A stretch of 11,269 nt of DNA from the NCBI GenBank assembly GCA_947254705.1, contig CAMYCX010000046.1, positions 1-11,269 of the forward strand, given 5' to 3'. This document shows, piece by piece, positions 1 to 6,154 of this stretch; position 1 is the first letter of the stretch; every line of letters starts with the position of its first letter. Below the pieces are notes generated by a model. That model was given only the letters and a program-made list of their open reading frames with translations. It had not been told where the DNA came from and made no database searches. Source of the stretch: an uncultured Veillonellaceae bacterium. Lineage in GTDB: Bacteria; Bacillota; Negativicutes; Veillonellales; Negativicoccaceae. The position numbers and the translations under genes are program-made.

Positions 1-650
1 TGGCGATTACTGCGAGCATGGTAAAGGAACTGCGCGAGACAACTGGCGCAGGTATGATGGAATGTAAAAAAGCATTGGTAGAAATGGATGGCGATTTGCA
101 GAAAGCGGTTGATTATCTTCGTGAAAAAGGGTTGGCGGCAGCGGCCAAAAAGGCAGATCGTGTAGCAGCGGAAGGTGCCGTAGGCTCATATATTCATGCA
201 GGAGGGAAAATAGGTGTACTGGTTGAAATCAACTGCGAAACAGACTTTGTAGCGAAAACGGAAGATTTCCAGGCATTGGTCAAAGATATTGCGATGCAGA
301 TTGCAGCGACCAATCCGACCTTCTTGAAACGTGAAGATGTACCCAGTGAGGTGATTGCACATGAGCGGGAAGTATTGCGCGTGCAAGCATTGAATGAAGG
401 TAAACCGGAAGCAATTGTTGAACGTATGATTGACGGCCGTATTGAAAAGTTCTATAAAGAAAATTGCTTGTTGGAGCAGGCTTTTATTAAAGACGGTGAC
501 CAATCAGTATCCGACGTTATTACGGGGAAAATCGCTAAAATGGGCGAAAACATCAGCGTGCGTCGGTTTACACGCTATCAATTGGGCGAAGGTATTGAAA
601 AGAAAGAAGACGATTTCGTTTCAGAAGTGATGGCTACTGTGAATCAATAA
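1..650 (+). CDS. tsf: Translation elongation factor Ts (EF-Ts), 5' end cut by one base
   Basis: EF-Ts is the cytoplasmic guanine-nucleotide exchange factor that recharges EF-Tu with GTP. The window opens at the second base of what must be the start codon. Reading from there gives (M)AITASMVKELRETTGAGMM, the usual EF-Ts N-terminus, so the ATG at 18 is internal and the full protein is about 216 aa. The N-terminal UBA-like region covers about residues 1-55. The TDFV motif that contacts EF-Tu is at residues 81-84, and the family's conserved C-terminal stretch (IDGRIEKFYKENCLLEQ) follows. At 216 aa it is the short form, versus about 283 aa in E. coli, which is common outside Proteobacteria. rpsB would be expected just upstream, outside the window. 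The stop codon lies inside a perfect hairpin. Identification is secure; only the first base is missing. Confidence 0.97.
   Translation, partial: AITASMVKELRETTGAGMMECKKALVEMDGDLQKAVDYLREKGLAAAAKKADRVAAEGAVGSYIHAGGKIGVLVEINCETDFVAKTEDFQALVKDIAMQIAATNPTFLKREDVPSEVIAHEREVLRVQALNEGKPEAIVERMIDGRIEKFYKENCLLEQAFIKDGDQSVSDVITGKIAKMGENISVRRFTRYQLGEGIEKKEDDFVSEVMATVNQ
430..458 (+). promoter_or_regulatory. Possible sigma-A promoter inside tsf, reading towards pyrH
   Basis: TTGACG at 430-435 and TATAAA at 453-458 are separated by exactly 17 bases, each matching the sigma-A consensus at 5 of 6 positions. It would start transcripts about 235 bases before pyrH. Against it, these bases encode one of the most conserved EF-Ts stretches (IDGRIEKFYKE), so the match may be forced by the protein, and any transcript would still cross the hairpin at 646-675. 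Confidence 0.3.
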
Positions 651-677
651 GAGAACACGTTTGTGTTCTCTTATTTT
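646..677 (+). terminator. Perfect 13-bp hairpin overlapping the tsf stop, probable terminator or attenuator
   Basis: The arms AATAAGAGAACAC (646-658) and GTGTTCTCTTATT (663-675) pair perfectly around a GTTT loop, and the right arm runs into a T-rich stretch (671-677, TTATTTT). The tsf stop codon (648-650) is within the left arm. This fits a rho-independent terminator ending the rpsB-tsf message. The stem is only moderately GC-rich and the T tract is interrupted by one A, so partial read-through into pyrH is plausible. The A-rich left flank makes the structure symmetric, but there is no opposing gene. Confidence 0.65.
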
Positions 678-701
678 CTAAATGGATTCCGGAGGTCAAA
701 C

Positions 702-1436
702 ATGGATGTAAAAACAAATTATCAACGAATCGTACTGAAAGTCAGCGGAGAAGCACTGGCAGGGGAGTCCGGTCACGGGATTGACGCACGAGTGGCGGAG
801 TCAATTGCAAAAGATATCGCAAAAGTGGCGCAAGCAGGGAAGGAAGTAGCGGTGGTTGTTGGCGGTGGTAATATCTGGCGAGGTATTTCCGGCAGCGCCA
901 ATGGCATGGACCGTGCTTCTGCGGATTACATGGGAATGTTAGCGACGGTAATTAACGGATTGGCGTTGCAGGAGGCATTAGAGCAAATCGGCATCAGCAC
1001 ACGTGTACAGACTGCAATTGAGATGCGACAAGTCGCAGAGCCGTATATTCGTCGTCGCGCGATTCGTCATCTGGAAAAGAATCGCATTGTCATTTTTGCC
1101 GGCGGTACAGGAAATCCGTTTTTTTCTACAGATACAACAGCAGCGTTGCGAGCGGCAGAAATTGAGGCTGATGTCATTATGATGGCAAAGCGGTTTACAG
1201 ATGGTGTATACGACTCTGATCCGAAAACAAATCCAAATGCAAAGAAGTTCGATCAATTGAGTTATTTCGAAGTAATTCAACGCAAGTTGGAAGTCATGGA
1301 TAACACTGCGATTACATTGTGTATGAACAATAATATACCGATTGTGGTGTTTAATATTGACAAGCCGGGAAACATTGTAAAGGCTTGTATGGGAGAGAAA
1401 ATCGGTACCTTTATTGGAGGTGAGGCTCATGTTTGA
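702..1436 (+). CDS. pyrH: UMP kinase (uridylate kinase), PyrH
   Basis: PyrH phosphorylates UMP to UDP with ATP, in de novo pyrimidine nucleotide synthesis in the cytoplasm; the bacterial enzyme is a hexamer of the amino-acid-kinase fold. The 244-aa length is typical. Visible motifs are KVSGEAL (13-19, phosphate loop), VGGGNIWRG (53-61), the ADYMGMLATVING segment (from residue 74), AGGTGNPFFSTDT (133-145, substrate binding) and DGVYDSDP (167-174, nucleotide site). I chose the ATG at 702 because GGAGG at 691-695 lies 6 bases before it. The frame stays open upstream to 663, but that extension would lie in the terminator hairpin and is not PyrH-like. The gene follows that hairpin with almost no room for its own promoter. 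Its last 8 bases overlap the start of frr. Identification is secure. Confidence 0.97.
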   Translation: MDVKTNYQRIVLKVSGEALAGESGHGIDARVAESIAKDIAKVAQAGKEVAVVVGGGNIWRGISGSANGMDRASADYMGMLATVINGLALQEALEQIGISTRVQTAIEMRQVAEPYIRRRAIRHLEKNRIVIFAGGTGNPFFSTDTTAALRAAEIEADVIMMAKRFTDGVYDSDPKTNPNAKKFDQLSYFEVIQRKLEVMDNTAITLCMNNNIPIVVFNIDKPGNIVKACMGEKIGTFIGGEAHV

Positions 1437-1986
1437 AGAGCTGATGACGGAGTTGGAAACGCGGATGGATAAAGCATTGGATGCACTGCGTAATGAGTTC
1501 GGAACAATCCGCACGGGGCGAGCCAATGTCAGTTTGTTGGAGGGTTTGACGGTTGATTATTACGGCGCACCGACGCCGATCACACAGGTGGCGACAGTGA
1601 CTGTGCCAGAGCCTCGTTTGTTAATGATCCAGCCATGGGATAAAAGCTTGATACATGCGGTTGAAAAAGCGATTCAACAATCGGATTTAGGCTTGGCACC
1701 CAATAATGATGGGGCTGTCATTCGGTTAAACATTCCGCAACTGACCGAGGAACGTCGGAAAGATCTGGTCAAGATTGTAAATAAACGCGCGGAAGATGCA
1801 CGGATTGCTGTTCGCAATATACGTAGAGACGGAAATGAATCTTTGAAAAAGATGGAAAAACAGGATGGCGTATCAGAAGATTTAATCAAGTCCGCGATGG
1901 ACAAAGTGCAGGAATTGACTGATAAGAAAATGACAAAAATTGATGAATTGATGGCAGCCAAAGAGAAGGAAGTAATGGAAGTATAG
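1429..1986 (+). CDS. frr: Ribosome recycling factor, Frr
   Basis: Ribosome recycling factor works with EF-G to split the post-termination ribosome so that it can start again. The product is 185 aa, the standard length. Family signatures are IRTGRAN near residue 27, the YYGAPTPI segment of domain II (about residues 44-51), PQLTEERRKDLVK, and the AVRNIRRDGNESLKK helix of domain I, with a charged C-terminal helix. The ATG at 1429 is preferred to the in-frame ATG at 1414 because the protein then begins directly with the family's N-terminal helix, and GGAGGT at 1416-1421 sits 7 bases before it. The start lies inside the end of pyrH (8-base overlap), which suggests translational coupling. One base separates its stop from the ATG of the small ORF downstream. 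Confidence 0.97.
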   Translation: MFEELMTELETRMDKALDALRNEFGTIRTGRANVSLLEGLTVDYYGAPTPITQVATVTVPEPRLLMIQPWDKSLIHAVEKAIQQSDLGLAPNNDGAVIRLNIPQLTEERRKDLVKIVNKRAEDARIAVRNIRRDGNESLKKMEKQDGVSEDLIKSAMDKVQELTDKKMTKIDELMAAKEKEVMEV

Positions 1987-1987
1987 T

Positions 1988-2236
1988 ATGACAATTGACA
2001 ATGTCCATTTGGGCAGACCGCTGGTGCAGGCTGAATCGGCTTTGCCGGATAGCGGTTTGCCCTATTCTTTTTTACAAACAAAAGCGATCAGCAGGTATTA
2101 TCGTACGTCTGACATAAAACGATATGCGGTGCGGGTACACTCGAATGAGTGTATTTGGTGTGCACAGCAAGTATATAGCGAATCAGTCAATGAAGCGGTA
2201 GCTGCATTGTATGGAGAACGTTATGAAGTTAAATAA
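1988..2236 (+). CDS. Small protein of unknown function with a CxxC motif, between frr and uppS
   Basis: I do not recognise this 82-aa protein. It starts one base after the frr stop, has a plausible ribosome binding site (GGAAG at 1977-1981, 6 bases upstream), and its last 14 bases overlap the start of uppS. That packing is what a real operon gene would show. The first 40 residues are polar with little predicted order. The second half (about 44-82) looks folded: a likely strand (KRYAVRVHS), a Cys-x-x-Cys pair (C55, C58, in NECIWCAQQVY), a helix (SVNEAVAALYG) and a short end strand (ERYEVK). No signal peptide or membrane segment is visible. The CxxC could bind metal or be redox-active, but a single pair proves neither. 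Function is unknown. A chance ORF is possible but less likely given the tight coupling on both sides. Confidence 0.65.
   Translation: MTIDNVHLGRPLVQAESALPDSGLPYSFLQTKAISRYYRTSDIKRYAVRVHSNECIWCAQQVYSESVNEAVAALYGERYEVK
2213..2216 (+). promoter_or_regulatory. Ribosome binding site that decides the uppS start
   Basis: GGAG lies 6 bases before the ATG at 2223, a normal spacing, while the earlier in-frame ATG at 2211 has no Shine-Dalgarno sequence ahead of it and in fact overlaps this one. The site is inside the end of the preceding small ORF, so ribosomes finishing that ORF would pass over it. Confidence 0.6.
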
Positions 2237-2945
2237 ACTACAGATGCCGACGCATGTAGCAATTATTATGGATGGTAATGGGCGTTGGGCGCAATCTATT
2301 GGGAAATTACGAAGTTATGGGCATAAAAAGGGCGCAGAAAACGTTAAACATATTGTTCGTGCTGCGAGCGAGATGGGGATCAAGTGCTTGACATTGTATG
2401 CTTTTTCTACAGAAAATTGGCGCCGTTCAACAATGGAAGTTGACCTTTTAATGCGACTGTTTTCCACTTATATTGATGAATACACAGAAGAATTGGTAGA
2501 AGGAAATGTGCAAGCACATGTTGTGGGGACGGTTGAAGGGCTTTCCGAGGGATTGCAGAAAAAAATTCATTGTATGGAGAATGCTACAGCATCCGGAACT
2601 GGAATGGTACTGAACTTGGCGATTAATTACGGCGGCCGTGCAGAGTTGATGCGGGCGATGATGCTATATGCTGCAGATTGCATCAAAACGGGGAGAGTGT
2701 CGGCGTTGCAGGAGGATGACGTAGCAAGATATTTGTATCCGTCAATATCAGCAGATGTAGACTTATTGATTCGAACTGGCGGAGAATCCCGAATTAGCAA
2801 CTTTTTATTGTGGCAAGTATCGTATGCTGAAATGTATTTCAGTGATGTGTTGTGGCCTGACTTTAATCGGGATGAACTGGTAAAAGCAGTGGCATATTTT
2901 GCGGATTGTGAACGACGTTTTGGGGCGGTAATGACAGGAGACTAG
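2223..2945 (+). CDS. uppS: Undecaprenyl diphosphate synthase (cis-prenyltransferase), UppS
   Basis: UppS condenses isopentenyl diphosphate units onto farnesyl diphosphate in the cis configuration, giving undecaprenyl diphosphate, the lipid carrier for peptidoglycan and other surface polymers. The 240-aa length is typical. Signatures are HVAIIMDGNGRWA (11-23, with the Mg-binding Asp at 17), the GHKKGAENV segment (34-42), YAFSTENW (59-66), NYGGRAE (135-141), and the C-terminal block LLIRTGGESRISNFLLWQ (181-198) leading to the FSDVLWPDF region. The ATG at 2223 is chosen from its GGAG site; the ATG at 2211 would add four residues. It overlaps the preceding small ORF by 14 bases and ends 3 bases before cdsA. 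Its isoprenoid precursors would come from the pathway that includes IspG, encoded further along. Confidence 0.97.
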   Translation: MKLNKLQMPTHVAIIMDGNGRWAQSIGKLRSYGHKKGAENVKHIVRAASEMGIKCLTLYAFSTENWRRSTMEVDLLMRLFSTYIDEYTEELVEGNVQAHVVGTVEGLSEGLQKKIHCMENATASGTGMVLNLAINYGGRAELMRAMMLYAADCIKTGRVSALQEDDVARYLYPSISADVDLLIRTGGESRISNFLLWQVSYAEMYFSDVLWPDFNRDELVKAVAYFADCERRFGAVMTGD

Positions 2946-2948
2946 TGT

Positions 2949-3770
2949 ATGTTGCGTGCGCGAATAGTAACTGGAGTGATAGGGGCGTTATTTGCTATCG
3001 GTGTCCTTTGCTTAGGAGGATGGTGGCTGACGACGGTAGTGATTCTGCTTGCGCTGTTGGCTATGTGGGAATATCGTCGATTATTGTGCCACTTGAAAAT
3101 TCATGCCTCTTTTATTGTAATGTCCGTAGTTGTTTTACTGCTGATTTGTGGTGCGCAAATTGGTAAGAATACACTGTTTTTGGCAGTATTTCCTGCATTG
3201 CTGCCTGTATTGTTCGGGATATCTTTATTTGCTAAAAGAACAAATGATTTTTTATCTTTGTTTTTTACTATCGCAGGTGCCTTGTATATCGGTGTCGGTT
3301 TTGCATCATTAGTATTATTGCGACATATCGATGTATGGATTGGGCAGGGATTGATATCAGACCTGGGAGTGTTTATGATTTTTTTTGCGGTAGTTGGCAC
3401 ATGGCTCAGTGATGTCGGAGCATTTTTTGTTGGACGTCGATTCGGAGTACATCCGCTTGCGCCGACAATTAGTCCCAACAAAACTTGGGAAGGTTTTGGG
3501 GGGAGCGTTTTTATGACCGTTGCTGGTCTATTGATATATGCTTACTGTTGGGGGTTCCCTTTGTCAATGGCTCTTTTGCTGAGCTTGACCGTGGCTCTTG
3601 CGGCTCCGGCAGGAGATTTGTTTGAATCAATGCTGAAAAGATTTGTAAAAGAAAAGGATTCAGGGAAAATTTTGCCGGGGCATGGCGGCGTCTTAGATCG
3701 GTTTGACAGCTTGCTTTTTGTAGCCCCCGTAATGGTGTCTGTTGTTTTTTTACTATTAGGGAATCTTTGA
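2949..3770 (+). CDS. cdsA: Phosphatidate cytidylyltransferase (CDP-diglyceride synthase), CdsA
   Basis: CdsA uses CTP and phosphatidic acid to make CDP-diacylglycerol, the branch-point precursor of membrane phospholipids; it is an integral membrane enzyme. The 273-aa protein is mostly hydrophobic, with successive membrane segments (about 8-40, 53-70, 76-95, 104-124, 138-153, 185-202, 205-221, 255-271). The family signature is complete at residues 227-253, running from SMLKRFVKEKDSGK to HGGVLDRFD, with the invariant KD and HGG..DR..D residues. The SDVGAFFVGRRFG (154-166) and SPNKTWEGFGG (175-185) motifs precede it. AGGAG at 2936-2940 lies 8 bases before the ATG, inside the end of uppS. It is the last gene of the tight block; a 258-bp gap follows, where dxr would normally be found. 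Confidence 0.97.
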   Translation: MLRARIVTGVIGALFAIGVLCLGGWWLTTVVILLALLAMWEYRRLLCHLKIHASFIVMSVVVLLLICGAQIGKNTLFLAVFPALLPVLFGISLFAKRTNDFLSLFFTIAGALYIGVGFASLVLLRHIDVWIGQGLISDLGVFMIFFAVVGTWLSDVGAFFVGRRFGVHPLAPTISPNKTWEGFGGSVFMTVAGLLIYAYCWGFPLSMALLLSLTVALAAPAGDLFESMLKRFVKEKDSGKILPGHGGVLDRFDSLLFVAPVMVSVVFLLLGNL

Positions 3771-3965
3771 TGTAGGCAGTAGTTTCGGAAAAATCAAATT
3801 TATGCACGAGTGAAATACGGCATTTGTTTGCGGATATTTCATGTTTATTGCGAGTGAGCTACGAGTCTGCTAATCAGATGCAAAAGTGATATCAACAGGA
3901 TCGCATAAACGACTATGGAATATTATATAATTACTCCTGTATAGTAGTGTAAGGCATAATAAATA

Positions 3966-3994
3966 TTGATATTAAGGTGTGATGGTGATATAAA
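3966..3994 (+). promoter_or_regulatory. Probable sigma-A promoter for rseP-ispG-proS
   Basis: TTGATA (3966-3971) and TATAAA (3989-3994) are exactly 17 bases apart, each 5 of 6 to consensus, and TGA directly before the -10 hexamer makes an extended -10. The start of transcription would be near 4001, leaving a leader of about 28 bases that contains the ribosome binding site. This is the best promoter match I see in the window, and it lies in the only sizeable intergenic gap. A second TATAAT at 3926-3931 has no acceptable -35. Confidence 0.7.
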
Positions 3995-4011
3995 AACGTC
4001 ATCGAAATAAT

Positions 4012-4020
4012 AAAGGAGGA
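4012..4020 (+). promoter_or_regulatory. Strong ribosome binding site that supports the TTG start of rseP
   Basis: AAAGGAGGA is a near-perfect Shine-Dalgarno sequence. The TTG at 4029 follows the GGAGG core by 9 bases, and no ATG or GTG in the right frame is available nearby, so TTG is the likely initiator. A second in-frame TTG at 4038 is too far away to be preferred. Confidence 0.75.
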
Positions 4021-4028
4021 AGTAGGGA

Positions 4029-5066
4029 TTGGTTACATTGATAGCCACTGTCTTTGTATTTGCTGTCATTGTGTTGATTCATGAATGGGGGCATTATATT
4101 ACAGCTAAGTGGACAGGAATGCGTGTCGACGAATTTGCTATAGGATTTGGCCCGAAAGTTTGGAGTGTCCGTCGTGGAGAAACGGAATACTCTTGGCGCT
4201 TGGTTCCGTTAGGAGGATTTACGGCAATCGCGGGTATGACGCAAGAAGATACGCAAATAAATCAAGTGCCGATACATCGGGCATTTGTTTGGCAGTCGGC
4301 ACCAAAGCGGTTTTTAGTCATTATTGCCGGAGCCATGATGAATTTTATTCTGGCGATCGTTTTGATGGCAGGCATTTTTGCAACACAAGGCGTTACCAGC
4401 ATCTCCACGGAGCCGATTGTAGGCGGAGTAATAAGTCATTCAGCGGCAGAAAAAGCGGGTATGTTGCCTGGTGACAGAGTTGTGGAAATTAACGGTATGA
4501 AGATTTCTTCATGGGCGGAAATATCTCCCCAGGTTGAAAAGGGGAAGGGGGATATTGTTCGTATAATGCTGGAGCGAAACGGTCGAGTAGAGCAACTGGA
4601 AACTATTCCGCAACAAGACGATGGCCGGGTGTTGCTTGGAGTTACTCCTTCGACTTTGGTTCGACAGGTATCTATTGGTGAAGCTATAATTATTAGCGTG
4701 GAACGTTGTTATTTAACGGTAGCACAAATGTTGCAGGCGCTAGCAGGTATGGTGACGGGAAGTACCCCCGGAACGGATTTGGCAGGACCGGTCGGTATTG
4801 CACAACTGGCGGGAAATGTAGCACGAACCGGGTTTAGCAATTTATTGATGTTCACTGCTGTACTCAGTTTAAATCTTGGCTTGATTAATTTATTGCCGAT
4901 TCCCGTTTTGGACGGTGGGCGATTGATTCAGATTGCTTGGGAAGCACTTCGAGGAAAGCGTTTGCCTGATAAGATATTGTACCGTATTCAAATCGTAGGA
5001 CTAGCATTTTTAGCGGGTGTATTTATCTTGGCAACCGGGAACGATTTATTGAGGTTTTTGAAATAA
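4029..5066 (+). CDS. rseP: Site-2 intramembrane zinc metalloprotease, RseP/RasP family
   Basis: This membrane protease cuts transmembrane segments of partner proteins, typically anti-sigma factors and remnant signal peptides, after a first external cut. The 345-aa protein opens with a membrane segment carrying the zinc-binding HEWGH (18-22, the HExxH motif). A conserved region with GFGPKVW follows, then a second membrane segment near residues 94-117. A single PDZ domain lies at about 130-205 (GGVISHSAAEKAGMLPGDRVVEING). The C-terminal half carries the third zinc ligand in LLPIPVLDGG (Asp about 295) and a last membrane segment near 322-340. It starts at TTG with a strong ribosome binding site and has its own promoter. 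It is followed 10 bases later by ispG. Its substrates here cannot be told from the sequence. Confidence 0.95.
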   Translation: MVTLIATVFVFAVIVLIHEWGHYITAKWTGMRVDEFAIGFGPKVWSVRRGETEYSWRLVPLGGFTAIAGMTQEDTQINQVPIHRAFVWQSAPKRFLVIIAGAMMNFILAIVLMAGIFATQGVTSISTEPIVGGVISHSAAEKAGMLPGDRVVEINGMKISSWAEISPQVEKGKGDIVRIMLERNGRVEQLETIPQQDDGRVLLGVTPSTLVRQVSIGEAIIISVERCYLTVAQMLQALAGMVTGSTPGTDLAGPVGIAQLAGNVARTGFSNLLMFTAVLSLNLGLINLLPIPVLDGGRLIQIAWEALRGKRLPDKILYRIQIVGLAFLAGVFILATGNDLLRFLK

Positions 5067-5076
5067 GGGTGGATAA

Positions 5077-6153
5077 ATGCAGTATAAAAAGCGGAGAGCG
5101 ACGCATCAAATTCAACTGGGAACAGTAGCCATTGGTGGTGACGCGCCGGTATCGATTCAGTCAATGTCTACATTCAGTCCTGCGGATGTAGAGCAGGCGG
5201 CAGCACAAATTAATCGTTTGGCGATGGCAGGATGTGATATTGTTCGTTTGGCAGTACCGAATCGAACAGCAGCGTTGGCCATTCGAAAAGTAAAAGAAAA
5301 GACAAATATTCCGTTAGTTGCTGATATTCATTTTGACTATCGGCTAGCACTGGATGCAATTGAGAGTGGAGTCGATGGATTGCGAATTAATCCGGGGAAT
5401 ATCGGTAGTAGCGAGAATGTGATGGCGGTGGTCGTTAAAGCAAGGTCGAGACGAATACCTATTCGGATCGGTATTAATGCAGGATCTCTTCCGGAACCGA
5501 TACTGGCTGCATACGGTGGTCATCCTACGGCGGAAGGGATGGTAGAAGCGGCATTGACACATATTCGTATTTTGGAAGACAATGACTATCGTGATATGAA
5601 AATATCGCTGAAATCTACGGATGTTCCGATGATGGTTCGGGCCTATCGTATTCTTGCAGAAAAAGTAAATTATCCTTTTCATTTGGGAGTTACAGAGGCA
5701 GGAACTGTACAGAGAGGGAGTATTAAATCGGCAATGGGAATTGGCTCTCTTCTTTTAGACGGAATAGGTGATACAGTCAGAGTTTCGTTGACCGCTGATC
5801 CTGTAGAAGAAGTTTCTGTTGCGAAAATGATTTTAGATGCAGCAGGATTAACATCCTACGGTGCGGTGATGATTTCTTGCCCAACTTGTGGCCGGTGTCA
5901 AGTGGACTTGATTTCTCTGGCTGAACAGGTAGAAAAAAGGTTGGAAGGCATCAAAAAGCCACTACGTGTGGCAGTCATGGGATGTATAGTAAATGGCCCC
6001 GGAGAGGCTCGAGAAGCGGATTTTGGAATTGCCGGTGGGAATGGGCGCGGAGTGATTTTCCGTAAAGGAAAAGTTTTGCGGACCGTTCAGGAATCAGATT
6101 TGGTTGATGAGTTGATGAAAGAGATTGAACAATACTTAGAACAGGAGCGATAA
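5077..6153 (+). CDS. ispG: 4-hydroxy-3-methylbut-2-enyl-diphosphate synthase (IspG/GcpE)
   Basis: IspG is an iron-sulfur enzyme that reduces 2-C-methylerythritol 2,4-cyclodiphosphate to HMBPP, the next-to-last step of the MEP isoprenoid pathway. The 358-aa length fits the two-domain bacterial form: a TIM barrel (about 1-255, with RINPGNIG and the LGVTEAG motif) and a C-terminal cluster domain. The three cluster cysteines and the glutamate ligand are all present (C268 and C271 in SCPTCGRC, C303 and E310 in MGCIVNGPGE). There is an extra cysteine at 274, giving CxxCxxC. GGGTGG at 5067-5072 lies 4 bases before the ATG. It sits between rseP and proS with gaps of 10 and 1 bases and surely shares their transcript. 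An earlier MEP gene, dxr, is missing from its usual place in this cluster. Confidence 0.97.
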   Translation: MQYKKRRATHQIQLGTVAIGGDAPVSIQSMSTFSPADVEQAAAQINRLAMAGCDIVRLAVPNRTAALAIRKVKEKTNIPLVADIHFDYRLALDAIESGVDGLRINPGNIGSSENVMAVVVKARSRRIPIRIGINAGSLPEPILAAYGGHPTAEGMVEAALTHIRILEDNDYRDMKISLKSTDVPMMVRAYRILAEKVNYPFHLGVTEAGTVQRGSIKSAMGIGSLLLDGIGDTVRVSLTADPVEEVSVAKMILDAAGLTSYGAVMISCPTCGRCQVDLISLAEQVEKRLEGIKKPLRVAVMGCIVNGPGEAREADFGIAGGNGRGVIFRKGKVLRTVQESDLVDELMKEIEQYLEQER

Positions 6154-6154
6154 T

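Larger units (their letters stand above)
3771..4028 (+). other. Non-coding gap where dxr is usually located
   Basis: This 258-bp stretch is the longest gene-free interval in the window. It is AT-rich compared with its neighbours, especially from about 3900 on. The three forward frames are broken by stops. The longest open run (3774-3890, about 38 codons) has no good start or ribosome binding site and does not resemble Dxr or any protein I recognise. I see no convincing terminator after cdsA. A short imperfect repeat (GCACGAGTGAAATACG near 3803 and GCGAGTGAGCTACGAG near 3849) is probably chance. The right end holds the promoter and ribosome binding site of rseP. Confidence 0.7.

Noticed and set aside
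978..1526. Long minus-strand open frame of 182 codons across pyrH and frr
   Set aside because: It is antisense to two secure genes, has no ribosome binding site, and its translation resembles no known family; it is a coding shadow.
1995..2000. Perfect TTGACA in the start of the small ORF after frr, as a promoter -35
   Set aside because: No -10-like hexamer lies 16-18 bases downstream (the region reads CCGCTG), so it is probably chance.
3101..3481. Minus-strand open frame of 126 codons inside cdsA
   Set aside because: It lies wholly antisense to a conserved membrane enzyme, and its composition is that expected from reversed hydrophobic codons.
3926..3931. TATAAT in the cdsA-rseP gap as the main rseP promoter
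   Set aside because: The region 16-18 bases upstream has no -35 match; the pair at 3966-3994 is much better.
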